Position numbers and translations under genes: made by a program. The notes below the pieces were generated by a model. The model worked only from the letters and a program-made list of their open reading frames with translations. It searched no databases and had not been told where the DNA came from. DNA of 64,000 nt from Prorocentrum cordatum (lineage: Eukaryota > Sar > Dinophyceae > Prorocentrales > Prorocentraceae): contig CAUYUJ010010402.1 of the NCBI GenBank assembly GCA_963575745.1, positions 71,001-135,000 on the forward strand, written 5' to 3'. Of the stretch, positions 18,330 through 28,402 are shown in pieces. The first letter of the stretch is position 1; every line of letters begins with the position of its first letter.

Positions 18330-19335
18330 GTCCCAACCATTCTGTGGTGTTGGGTCCTCGTTTTGAAGAGACAGCGCCCCGCGTTCCTCCTCTCATCCTC
18401 TCCTCCTCCTCCTCCTCCTCCTCCTCCTCCTCCTCCTCCTCCTCCTCCTCCTCCTCCCCCTCTTCCCTCCTCCACTCCCTGCCTCTGCCCTCCGCATACC
18501 CATTTCTGCGCACCACTCACACGTTTCGTGGCCCCATAGGGCGCTCCGCCGAAGGCCCCAGTGGCAGGGTCAACATGCAGTTCCGCCTCCAGTTCAGCGC
18601 ACCCCTCGAACCTTCGGTGGCCCCAGAAGGTGCTCCACCGAAGGCCCCAGAGGCAGAGACAGCATGCAATTCCACCCCCAATCCAGCGCACCCCTCGCTT
18701 GTTTGGTGGCCCCGTAGGGTGCTGCACCCAAGGCCCCGGTGGCAGGGTCCGCATGATGTTACACCCTCATTTCAGCGCACCCCTCGCACGTTTCGTGGCC
18801 CCATAGGGCGCTCCACCGAAGGCCCCAGTGGCAGGGTCCGCATGCAGTTCCACCTTCATTCCGACGCACCCCTCACACGTTTCGTGGCCCCAAAGGGTGC
18901 TGCACCCAAGACCCCAGTGGCAGGGTCCGCATGCAGTTCCACCTCCATTTCGGCGCACCCCTCGCACGTTCGGTGGCCCCAGAAGGTGCTCCACCGAAGG
19001 CCCCAGTGGCAGGGACCGCATGCAGTTCCACCCCCAATCTGGCCCAACCCTCACACGTTTCGTGGCCCCATCGGGTGCTCCACCGAATACCCCAATGGCC
19101 GCGCCCGCATGCAATTCCCCCTTTTATTTCAGCGCACCCTTCACACGTTTCGTGGCCCCATAGGGAGATCCGCCAAGGGCCCTAGTGACAACGTCTGCAT
19201 GGCATACTCGTGCTAATTTTGGCACACCCGTCATACGAGTCGTGGCCCCAGCGAGTGGTTCACCGAGGACGATGCCCACAATTGCATCACTCGCAACTGC
19301 ACATGGTTGAGTCCTCTGCCAGGATAATCGTTCAC
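18330..19335 (+). repeat. 89-bp satellite module K2
   Basis: Same architecture as K1: GTGGTGTTGGGTCCTCGTTT, a (CCT)n tract at 18410-18462, about eight 89-bp units (TGGCAGGGTC at 18562, 18740, 18829, 18918) and the right module with CAACTGCACATGGTTGAGTC...CCAGGATAAT. The two modules are paralogous over their whole length. Confidence 0.85.
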
Positions 19336-19751
19336 GGTCCCGGGACCCAGCGAGGGCCCCCAGAGACCGAAAATGGTCAAAAACCTACCGTCGTGATTTT
19401 GTCCCGGCGCGAGGGGGTCGGGGCTTTCGGCAGTTCGCGCGGATATCTTGGACTTGGAATACCAAATGGGACCTGCTCCAGACCTGCTCCAGAACAGGAA
19501 CATACCGTAGACGGATCGACCCTTTCTCCGACCTTGCACCGCGCCAAACACAACGGCCACGTTGACCATAAACGCATCCACCCAGAACGTGCCTGTGGAC
19601 GTCACGGCACCCAACGTGTCCGTAGACGCTTGTGGCTGGGACGTGAGAGCGGTGTTTGGCATCGGCCCAAGATGTTGGTCTCCTGGAAGCAGGTAGGCTT
19701 AGCCCTCCCACCCCGATCCCTGGGTTGGAAGAGAAGCAACCGAAGGGACAA

Positions 19752-19885
19752 CAGCTTCGAGAGGTCCGCGCGGGTCGGTGCTGAACCCCCTCGCTGGCGC
19801 GCGGAGCGCGCTGTGCGGCGGCACCTGAGGCGCCGTCAGAGGGGGATCCAGCGACGATCCAAGAAATTCGAGCGGACCTCCAATA
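19752..19885. mobile_element. Family C foldback, copy C4
   Basis: GAGGTCCGCGCGGGTC left and GAGCGGACCTCC right, with the internal GCGCGCGGAGCGCGC palindrome shared with C2 and C6. From 19336 to 19751 I see only an ambiguous open stretch (see rejected items). Confidence 0.6.
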
Positions 19886-19892
19886 TTGTCAA

Positions 19893-20000
19893 GTCGGGCA
19901 TGCCCCCCTACACTCGGAACTTGGAAGAACAGAACAGCAGCCAAACCATTCCTCAAAATAATCAAACAAAAACTGAAACAAATCCCGCTGGGGCAGCGCC
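19893..20000. mobile_element. Family B element, left end only (B4)
   Basis: GTCGGGCATGCCCCCCTACA and the following TTGGAAGA match B2; no right terminus is found. Confidence 0.5.
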
Positions 20001-20189
20001 GGAAGAGCCAACCCTTGGCGCGTTTCGCGCAAAGGACACGGGCGGCGGCCCCCCCGGCGCGGATCCGAGAGGAGCCGCGCAGACCTACGGCAGCCTTTGT
20101 GCATGCGCTGCTGGCCTGCCTCGACGACGACGACGCCAGCGGCCGAGACCGACGGCCGGCCACAGCGGCGGAGGCGGCGGCGGCGGCAA

Positions 20190-20268
20190 CGACCACGACG
20201 AAGACGACGACGACGACGACCGCGACGACGACGACAACCACGGCGGCGGCGACGGCGACGGCGACGAC

Positions 20269-20341
<73 letters not shown>

Positions 20342-20410
20342 GCGGCGGCGGCGGCCGCGACGACCACGACAACGACGACGACGACGACGACGATGATGAC
20401 CGCCATCGTC
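20190..20410. repeat. GAC/GGC microsatellite
   Basis: Long (GAC)n and (GGC)n runs; poly-Asp, poly-Thr and poly-Arg frames are artefacts. Confidence 0.95.
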
Positions 20411-20577
20411 GTCGTCGCCGCCGCCGCCCCCAGCGCCCGGCATCAGGCCGACATCGGCGCCAAGCGGCAGGCGTCCGCCGGACGTGCGCGCCTTCTCCCG
20501 CCCCCGGCCAGTGGGCGAGTTTTTCTCGCGCCCGCCGGCCGTGCCGCCTCAGGCGCTTGGCTTGGCAGGCTTGGCCT

Positions 20578-20670
20578 CGGAGGGAGGGAGGGAGGGAGGG
20601 GAGGGAGGGAGGGAAGGAAGGAGGAGGAGGGAGGGAGAGGAGGAGGAGGAGGAGGAGGAGGAGGAGGAGG
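20578..20670. repeat. GGGA and GGA microsatellite
   Basis: GGGA tetramers passing into GGA trimers just downstream of the PPR-like frame. Confidence 0.9.
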
Positions 20671-20687
20671 AGTTTTTTCCAGCATAT

Positions 20688-22526
20688 TCATTTCTCACAT
20701 GGTGAGTTTCCGCCGCGCCTCGTCGCCCGAGCTTCCCCTCTGCAGCACCTCGGGCGGACGTCCACACTCCAGTGACCTGTCCGCGCGTAGGCACCTCTGC
20801 TTCTCACACTTCTCACAATCAGCGCTCCTCTTCTCCAGCCTCGCACGCGCGGCGTATCCTGACGCTTTTGCTCGAAGCCTTCGCCCTCGTAGCCCTCAGG
20901 AGCAGCATGTTGTCGAAATCTGCTCTGAGGGGCCACGTGGGCCTCCCGCTCGACCCTGTGATGGTGAAGGTGCCGTTTTTTCTTACCATCTGGGTGGAGA
21001 TATCTTTGATATCGCCTCTCCGCCTTCCTCTGGTCAGCCTTCGGGAATGGCCCCCACTTTCCATGTACGTCCTCCGCTTCCCATTGGATTCCAGCACTGT
21101 AGCTGATGGCATCGGGAACTACCGCTTCGCCGACTTCTAGCCACGTCCTGGCGATTCGGGCGCGTGCTCTCCACATGGCCCTGCTGACGCTGTAGCTGCT
21201 CACGCTCTCCGTCTTCTCGGATCCAGCCGTGGCGACAAAGTGGGACGAGGAGGAGCTAGGGATGTAGGGCTCTAGCTTCGCCCCCGCCGTTTCCTTCCAT
21301 TTTTCGCACTTCTCGCTGGGCTCTGTCTTCGCCTTCGCATTCTCGCACGCCCTGATCCCAGCGCTGTAGCTGACGGTGTCGGGCTCTATCTTCGCCTTCC
21401 ACTCCTCGCGCGCGCTGTTCCCAGTGCTGTGGCTACTAATAGATGGCTCTATATCCGCCTTCCACTGATCGCATTTTCCACTTGGCTCTGGCTTCCCTTT
21501 CTCGCATGCCCTGATAGCAGCGCTGTAGCAGATGGTGTCGGGCTCTACCCTCGCCTTCCACTTCTCACACGCGCCGTCGGGCTCCAGCTTCGCCTTTCCC
21601 TTCTCACTTGCCCTGATCTCAGCGCTGTAGCTTCTGGTGTCGGGTTCGTGCGTCGCCTTCCATTTCTCGCACGCGCTGACCCTAGTGTAGGGGCTAGCGA
21701 TGTCGGGCTCCAACTTCGCCTCTCCCCTGTCGTACGCCGTCCACTTCTCGCAGGTTTCGCTTGGCTCCGGCTTCCCTTTCTCGCATGCCTTGATAACAGC
21801 GCTGTGGCCGATGGTGTCGGGCTTTATCTTCGCCTTCCACTTCTCGCACGCGCTGTCCGCGTTGCTGGGGCTCGCGCTGTCGGGCTCCAGCTTCGCCTCT
21901 CCCCTCACATACGCCTTCCACGCCTCGCACGTTCCGCTTGGCTGTGGCTTCCCCTTCTCGCATGCCCAGACAGCAGAGCTGCAGCAGATGGTGTCGGGCT
22001 CTATCTTCGCCTTCCACTTTTCGCACGCGCTGACCTTTTTGCTGCGGCTAGCGAGGCAGGGCTCTACCTTCGCCTGTCCCTTCTCGCACGCTCTGGTTCC
22101 AGCGTTGTAGCTGATGGTGTTGGGCACAATCTTCACCTTCCATTCCTCGCACGCGCTGTCCCCAGTGCTGTGGCTAGCGATGTCGGGCTCTAGCTTCGCC
22201 TTCCCATTCTCGCACGCCCTGTCCCCAGCGCTGTAGCCGAAGGTGGCGGGTTCGATCTCCGCCTCCCGCTTCTCGCACTCCTGCCACTACCCGCTTGTGC
22301 TGGGCTGCCACTGCCGCTCCTCGTAGGCCCCCGCCCACGGGAGGCCCCACCAGGGCCAAGGCTGCTGGAACTGGACCGCCCAGTCGTCCACCTCGGCCTG
22401 GCGGCAGGTGGCCAGGCGGAGCCGTCGATCTGCGCGGCGGCGGCTGCTGCTCACGGCCATGAGGGGCCTCCCTCCGTCGATGGGCCCACACCACGTCGCA
22501 GCATGCAGCATCCTGACCGCGCGCAC
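20688..22526 (-). pseudogene. PPR-like repeat protein with an in-frame TAG
   Basis: The minus-strand frame from 22526 gives an acidic/Trp-rich lead (ATCRQAEVDDWAVQFQQPW), a TAG at 22287-22289, then many repeats with cores such as EPDTISYSAGIRACEKG. PPR proteins bind organelle RNA, and 'SAGIxACEKG' is the usual dinoflagellate version. Here the second helix is unusually short and mixed with KAKLEPD...SACEKWKA blocks, so units are irregular rather than the canonical 35 residues. Repeats fade near 21110; the remainder is Arg/His-rich and may be read-through or intron. The TAG may be removed by splicing (TAG-TGGCAG-GAG is acceptor-like), read through, or a real mutation. Without the lead, an open frame of 20688-22286 remains. 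Confidence 0.55.
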
Positions 22527-22623
22527 GCGCCTTCACCGGGGCTGGGGGCTCCCCGATCGCGGGCCGACCGCCGCGCGCCGCCGCGGGCAAGACGGCTGCG
22601 GGGCCTCACCGAGGAGCCACCTA

Positions 22624-22692
22624 GTAGGAGGAGGAGGAGGAGGAGTAGGAGGAGGAGGAGTAGGAGGAGGAGGAGGAGGAGGAGGAGGAGGG
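22624..22692. repeat. GGA microsatellite
   Basis: AGG runs with three TAGG interruptions, immediately upstream of the PPR-like frame. Confidence 0.9.
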
Positions 22693-22979
22693 TTCTCATT
22701 GGCAGCGGCGACGGACCCCCCCCCGCCCCCGGATGCGTCACCCCCCACCCCAACGTCGCAGCCAAGGCGCCCCCCCTCTCCCTAAGGCTCCCCCCCCGAG
22801 CTGCTCATGGCCCCCTCCTGGGCACCTGTGTGCACGGCGGCCGCGGCCTCACGGCCTGAGGCCGACGGGAACGGCGCTAACGCTAAAAGGCCAACTGCTG
22901 CCCCTCCCCGATGAGTCTAGGCGCGACCACCCAAGTAGTCTTCTCCTGGACTTGGGCGGGCCCCGCCTCTCCTGGCGCT

Positions 22980-23112
22980 GGCCCCCTGCGGGGTGCTACC
23001 GATGGACCGCCCCAGAACGCTGCCTCCGGCAGCGGGGCGAGCCCCCAAGAGCCCCCAAGAGGCCCCCCCGGAGGAACCCAAGACGCCCCAAGAGCCCTCG
23101 GCGAGAAGGCCC
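22980..23112. repeat. CCAAGAGGCC repeats
   Basis: Four to five degenerate units, followed by a CAATGACATGAC...ATGTTGGCCTCGTGG block that recurs near 63.0 kb. 22700-22980 holds no recognised gene. Confidence 0.6.
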
Positions 23113-23419
23113 AAATCAATGACATGACTTCGCTTTGGGCAACATGTTGGCCTCGTGGTGGGAGGGGGGGTTCATGTCACCAGCCCTATGGGCGTGAGTG
23201 GACAAGAGCGTTTCGTTTTCCACCCCTCCTTCTTACCCCTCTTGGAAGGGATTTGCCATTGCTCCCTATCAATAAGCACACCCTTCCCAGGCGACCGGCA
23301 GCCCCCTTGACCTTGACCAGGACAAATGACCCCCCTACAATCCATTCAAACAAAAAGAGCAAAATCCATGTTGGAGAAACTATTGGGTCATGCTCGTGGA
23401 CTCCACGAGCACTTTGCAT

Positions 23420-23870
23420 TGTTTCTTTGACAAAGACGGCGGGGGTGTTATCAGATTGCCTGCTGTGCGCAAGGCCACCACGGCAAAATCTGGATCATGT
23501 GCGGCCACCCTGCGATTATTGCCCATTTGGTTTTGATCAAGACAGTGGGGATGCTGGCATATTGCCTCCTGTGTGCAAGCTCACCAGAAACCATGATGGC
23601 CTCCCGCTGCGATTGTGCATGGATTCTCGATAAGGATGGTGGATGCCCACGTGTTTTTTCACGATGTATTATACCACGTGCGCGGGCGCATCTGGTACAC
23701 TCTGCGCGTGCCCCAAACGTGGCGCACCTGGCACAGCTGGACCATGCGGCACACATGGCGCACTTGGAGCACGTGGCGCATCTGGGCTAAAAGGCGTGCC
23801 TGCCACGCTTGGGCCCCACGGGTGCCTGGCGCACATGGCGCGCGTGGCGCGCCTGGCACGCGAGGCACAC
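23420..23870. repeat. About 100-bp tandem repeat (3 units) and GTGGCGCACCTGG minisatellite
   Basis: TTGACAAAGACGG, TTGATCAAGACAG and TCGATAAGGATGG begin three diverged units about 100 bp apart (ATTGCCTCCTGTGTGCAAG is shared). From 23700 a 12-15-bp GGCGCACCTGGC minisatellite follows. Confidence 0.55.
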
Positions 23871-24059
23871 CTCGCCGCAGCGTCGCAAACGTGGGGTCTG
23901 CGTTGGTTTCCAGCAGCTGTCCATCCATAGACGACCGCTGAAACATGCTGAGGCTCGGGCCCGGGCATTACTAGGGCGGGTGGGAGTGAGCGAGACAGCT
24001 TGCGGGCGGGAAGGGCGTCGTGACACTCCCCCGAAGCTCCTACCCCTGCGTTTGGAGGG

Positions 24060-24435
24060 GGGCCCAGCGAGGGGTTAGTAAAGAGGCTCCTAAGAGACCC
24101 CCAATAAGCCCGAAGAGCCTCGCCCAGGCACTCGAGACGCTTCAAGAGGCCTCCGGGACCGCCACAAGGCCCCCACGAGGCCAAGAGGCCCCAAACGGCC
24201 TAATTACAATAGGCTACCAAGGGGCATCCGAAGAAACTATGAGAGGCATCCAAGAGGCCTCTGGCCTCTCTGTTCGCCCTCCTCCGCCTCTTCCCCATCA
24301 TCCTCTTAATCCTCTTCCTCCCTCCTCCCTCCTCCCTCCTCCCTCCTCCCTCCTCCCCCTCCCCCTCCTCCCGTCCTCCTCCTCCTCCTCATCCTCCTCC
24401 TCCTCCTCCTCCTCCTCCTCCTCCTCCATCCTCCT
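24060..24435. repeat. CCAAGAGGCC repeats then CCT microsatellite
   Basis: Degenerate 10-mers to 24270, then CCTCCCTCCTCC tracts to 24435. Confidence 0.8.
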
Positions 24436-24439
24436 CCTG

Positions 24440-24580
24440 CCCTCATCCCGAGCCGCTGCGTCGGTGGCGTTCTTGGCGGGCTCCCCGGCGTCGTCGGCCC
24501 CAGCGCTGGCGGTGCGGTCGCCGGGCGGCGGCGCAAGCGCCTGCTGCCGCACAGTGTGCGCGAGGAACGGTGCGGTGGAG
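24440..24580 (-). other. Exon-like stretch, unknown
   Basis: The minus frame reads LAHTVRQQALAPPPGDRTAS then AGADDAGEPAKNATDAAARD, with balanced composition before it enters the GGA repeat. GCGGCAG could be an acceptor. No family is recognised. 24600-24920 holds only AT-richer DNA with a short direct repeat (GTGCGCGAGGAA at 24558 and 24762). Confidence 0.2.
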
Positions 24581-24925
24581 GGAGGAGAGAATGAAGGGGC
24601 CCAAGGACACAAAAAGAAATATACAAATCCCATGATTCACCATATTTCTTTACGTATATGTTTTGGATTTCCGTCTCCCCCCCCACTTCCCATAACTACA
24701 CATATTTTCCTGGGAATCAACGATTCATTGTGTCCATGTGTTTATATTCCCCTGAACATTGTGCGCGAGGAAAGCTGCGAGGGAGGGAAAAGAGAAGAGA
24801 ACCCAAACAACCGAAACTCCGAACAAAAGCGGGCCCATCGGCTTTTGGCAATTTACGGTTTCTGTGTGCCCTCAACAAGCCCCCAAACCATCAAAACACG
24901 ACTCAAAATGAACAACCGGCCCTGG

Positions 24926-25170
24926 TCGGGGATCCTCTGACCCGGGTCAATCCAGACCCGGGTCAGCAGGAAACCAAAAACTGCAATGCAGGAAAAAAAA
25001 ACTGCAACGCAGGTCCTCGCAAACCCGGGTCAGCCAATACGCGCGGCCGCCTCGCGGCCACGAGCGGCTCCCTGACCCGGGTCAGCCAATGGGGGCCTTC
25101 GCAGGATCCTGCAGGATCCGGCGCCCTGGCTGACCCCCGTTTGCACTGACCCCCGTCTCGAGGCTCCCGA
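24926..25170. mobile_element. Family H element, complete copy H4
   Basis: 245 bp, same ends as H3 (TCGGGGATCC...GGCTCCCGA). CCTGG at 24921-24925 and 25171-25175 is a perfect 5-bp target duplication. Very similar to H3 over its length, so recent. No gene is seen in 25171-25580, which would be 3-prime flank of the carrier gene. Confidence 0.9.
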
Positions 25171-25581
25171 CCTGGGGAGGTTGTCCAGACCGCTGGGGGT
25201 CCACGCATCGATCAAATTTGAGTGCCGGATGCCTCGGGAGGGGACTGACACACTGACCATGGGCTCCTAGAGCGGAGGGAAGTCACACTGGAGATCCAAA
25301 TGCTCGCACGTCCCTCGTCGGACAGGAGCGTTAATCACAACAGCGGAAGCATCCCGCGGGCCAAAGCCCACAGGAAGGTTAAGGGAGGGAAGAGGAGGGT
25401 TCACTCTGCCCAGAAAAGGGGGGGGGCATCCGAGCAGGAGGAGGGGCGAGGGAGGGAAAGACGAGTTTCTCTACCCCTGCAGACGCACTGCACAAAGACG
25501 GCAAGCGGCGCCGACGCAGAGCGACACCACCGCAGCGCGCGCGTCGCGAGGCGCCGCGCGGCGGCCTCCCGCTAGGGGGCG

Positions 25582-26652
25582 TCAAGGCCACGTGCGCCGC
25601 AGCCACAGCAGGACCTGGTCGTGCACCGCAAACGTGATGCCCGTGGTGGGCGCGGTCTTCATCACCGAAGGCAACAGCCCGCGGTACAGCGCCCAGGGCC
25701 CCTCGCGCGCGACGATCAGCCGGAGGGCCTCCGCGCTGGTGGCCGCGTACGGCATGCTCTCCCCGTAGGCCGCGTGCCGCGTCACGCCCATCATCTGGAT
25801 GCGCTTCTTCAGCGTGTCCAGCGGGTGTGTCACCACCCTCGTGACGATGCCGGCCAGCGTCCCGGTGGCCAGCTGGAAGTCGGGCCGCCCGCTGAGCCGC
25901 GGGCACGCCCTGCCCGCGGCCTCGTAGAAGGTCAACATGGCTCCCGTGTGCGGCACCACCAGGAGGAGCGCTGGCGCGAGGCCCTTGTAGAACCCGCGCA
26001 GCCCGCGCCGCCTCCACAAGCTCCCTGCCAAGTGACTGTAGCTGTGGAAGGCCGGGGGCACCCCCTGTCCCGCGAACAGGGTCCGCGTCAGGTCCAGGGG
26101 GTAGCAACTCGCCGTCGCCACCGCGCCTCCGACGCCGCCCGTGACGAAGGAGACGAGCAGCGGCCGGTCCGAGCACAGCCCCTGCAGCCGCGGCCGCAGC
26201 AGGCCGAAGACCGCGAACTGCACGCCGGTGTACCCTGCGCACAACAGCTCGGCAGTCAGGTTGCCCCGCCAGAGCCCGACAAGGCCCTCGCGCTGCCAGA
26301 TGGCGGTCACCGCCTGGGCGACGCCCGTGTAGGTCGCCCCGCTCCCGGGGCGCACGCCCGCCGTCTGCAGCTGGAACCGGATCTTCAGGACGTCCAGCGG
26401 TGCCACGCAAAAGCGCGCCACGGCGCCCGCCACCGAGCCAGCGAGAGCCTCGCTCCATCCGCCGGGCCCGGCCGCGGGGACCATGCGGGCGCCGGCGGCC
26501 GCGGCCGCGGGGCGGCTTGCATGCGCTTGAAGATCCGGAGATGGGATGGGCGGATGGAAGACCCAAAACTGGAGCGGGTGAAAATCCGAGACTTGGGGGA
26601 CTTCTTCAAATGGGGGAGTGGGCATCTCGCTTAACACTTCGCGGGCGCTCAT
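25582..26652 (-). CDS. Mitochondrial carrier, thiamine pyrophosphate carrier-like
   Basis: An uninterrupted 356-codon frame with the three-repeat architecture of the SLC25 family (six membrane helices, inner mitochondrial membrane exchange). The PxDxx(K/R) signatures are APLDVLK (85-90), YPLDLTR (185-190) and HPLDTLK (277-282), each followed later by a (F/Y/W)xG element (LWRG, FYKG, LYRG). The wording of the signatures (APLDVLKIRFQLQ, YPLDLTRTLFAGQ, HPLDTLKKRIQ) is closest to thiamine pyrophosphate carriers (SLC25A19/TPC1); substrate is inferred. Met57 (26484) gives a 300-residue protein, the usual family length; the 56 residues before it have no carrier similarity and may be leader or part of an upstream exon. 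No intron interrupts it, in contrast to the AP-1 gamma gene nearby. Confidence 0.85.
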   Translation of the reverse strand: MSAREVLSEMPTPPFEEVPQVSDFHPLQFWVFHPPIPSPDLQAHASRPAAAAAGARMVPAAGPGGWSEALAGSVAGAVARFCVAPLDVLKIRFQLQTAGVRPGSGATYTGVAQAVTAIWQREGLVGLWRGNLTAELLCAGYTGVQFAVFGLLRPRLQGLCSDRPLLVSFVTGGVGGAVATASCYPLDLTRTLFAGQGVPPAFHSYSHLAGSLWRRRGLRGFYKGLAPALLLVVPHTGAMLTFYEAAGRACPRLSGRPDFQLATGTLAGIVTRVVTHPLDTLKKRIQMMGVTRHAAYGESMPYAATSAEALRLIVAREGPWALYRGLLPSVMKTAPTTGITFAVHDQVLLWLRRTWP

Positions 26653-26784
26653 GAACAGATGTTTGAACCTTGTCGCAAATACACAGCTGAAGGACAGCCC
26701 ATCGGGCGCCGGTCTTCACATGGGGGCGCTTCTTGGAAGGCGTGCAGGGGTTGAAGAGGAGCGTGTTTGGGACGGGAGGAAGTA

Positions 26785-27093
26785 CCGTCGGCCCGTATCG
26801 CAAGGATGCGCAATACTGGCCGTCGCTCGGACGTCCATTCCCCATGTTGTTGTTGGTTTCGTGCGTGGTTTTTGTTTGCAGGATGATCCAGGATGCTCCT
26901 TTATTATCCCCGCCGAGAAAAAGTGCACACGTCCGAACGATACCAATAATAAGGATGCAAGGGTCTTGGAAGCCCATTTCGAAGCTTCTCGAGCGGGGCG
27001 CGGCCAACGAAAGTGGCCAAGGATGGACCGAGGAGGCAAGGATGCGAGGGTACCCTTGGGAAGGTTGCCCATCATCACCATGCGGGTTGACTG
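26785..27093. mobile_element. Family G (Stowaway-like) element, copy G2, carrying A4
   Basis: CCGTCGGCCCGTATCGCAAG left and CATGCGGGTTGACTG right, flanked by TA (26783-26784, 27094-27095). Removing A4 leaves a sequence collinear with G1 (AAGGATGCAAGGG, GAGCGGGGCGCGGCC, GGATGG). Confidence 0.8.
26819..26944. mobile_element. Family A element, copy A4, nested in G2
   Basis: GCCGTCGCTCGGACGTCCAT left and CACGTCCGAACGATACC right. G1 lacks it at the same place (GCGCGGTAAGG against GCGCAATA...ATAATAAGG), so it inserted after G2; the repeated AATA is a possible target duplication. From 27094 to 27785 no gene is recognised; it may be leader of the following retroelement. Confidence 0.8.
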
Positions 27094-27791
27094 TACTACA
27101 GCGTCATGGCTGCATCTTAGCTTTACTCTGGCTCTCCTCGGTCGGTCGTTCTGAGACTGCCGACTCAGAGTCAAATCTGGCCGATCCTAGCCTGGGCTAT
27201 AGAAGCACAAATGGAGAGGGGGACGCGCAGCAGTCAACGAAACCCCTTTACCCAGCGACGCCGTCGACGCCTTCGATGCCGCTGGGCTGCGCCCTGAAAG
27301 GACCCGGGAGCCAACCCCAACTCTGCCTCTCCGGTGGGGAGGGGCTGTGCCTCGCGTGGGCCCCGCCGAATGCCGGCCGAACAACGCCGCGAGGGCAATG
27401 GCAATGCTAGCGACCGGGACGCACCCAGCACCCAGCCTGGCCCGCTTCCCACACTCTCCCCCTCCTCTTCGCTACAGCCTCCGAGCCACCACCGTGCACA
27501 AGGCACTGAGTTCAATCGACCTCTTGTCTCACCCTTCGCTCAATACACAGGGCCCCGCTGCGATCAGGATCGTAGATGTGAACGCCCTCTGCCCGACCAA
27601 CCTCCGTATCCGCCCGTATCGCCTTGGGGACGCTCGTTGGAAGAGGGCAAAGTTACCAGATTCAGGAGTACCCCAAGAACGAGTTCCGCCGAATTCGGTA
27701 ATCAAACAAGACTAAGACTGCGGATGTTCACGACCAGCTGCATCAGGACTGCCCTCCCCCTCCCCTTCCCCCTCCCCCTCCCAGCAACAAG

Positions 27792-28402
27792 GTGGCGTCA
27801 TGGAACGTTCGAGGACTTACTGACACGAGAACTATTGAAATTATATCGCATATGGATAAGCGAGGCATCAGCATTTCAGCCCTACAGGAAGCCCGCCGCG
27901 CAAAAGCAGAAGCTTACGAGGTCGACGGGTACAAGATGATCCTTTCCGGCGAAGACACAAACGAGCGTACTTGGACAGGCGTTGGATACATCATTTCACC
28001 AACAACCCGACGAAGAGTCAAAACATATAAACAAATATAAGACAGACTGGCTTGGCTAAAGATCAGAACTGACATGGGGGCGCTGGCCATTATCACCGGA
28101 TACGCGCCTCACAACCTCAAACCGCTCCATGAAAGACGCGATTTCTACACAGCGTTGGATACGACACACCGGTCTTGCAATGCCGCCGCTGGCAAGCTCA
28201 TCGTTGGCGACTTCAACGCCAGAGTGGGAAAAGCTGATCCAAGAGAAGACGCTGTCTTGGGAGAATTTGGATGAGGACGGCGCGCACAGCACGAAGTTGA
28301 GCAGCCGAACCAGGATCTGATGATTGAGTTCTGCACGAGTGGTGACCTACAATTCACAAATACATTGATTTCGCTACCATTGGAAGAACAAAAATCACAT
28401 TC
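27792..28402 (+). pseudogene. APE-like endonuclease domain of retrotransposon 1
   Basis: SWNVRGLTDT (Asn), ALQEARRAK (metal-binding Glu), YAPHN, and VGDFNARVG (Asp/Asn of the GDFN motif) are all present. The last motif (usually SDH) is altered to TNHFF in the downstream frame. In-frame stops at 28038 and 28272 interrupt it. Confidence 0.8.

Noticed and set aside
19231-19662. Minus-strand 143-codon frame (MPNTALTSQPQASTDTLGAV...)
   Set aside because: The plus strand of the same DNA is equally protein-like (NVPVDVTAPNVSVDACGWDV), neither matches a family, and the 3-prime half runs into module K2.
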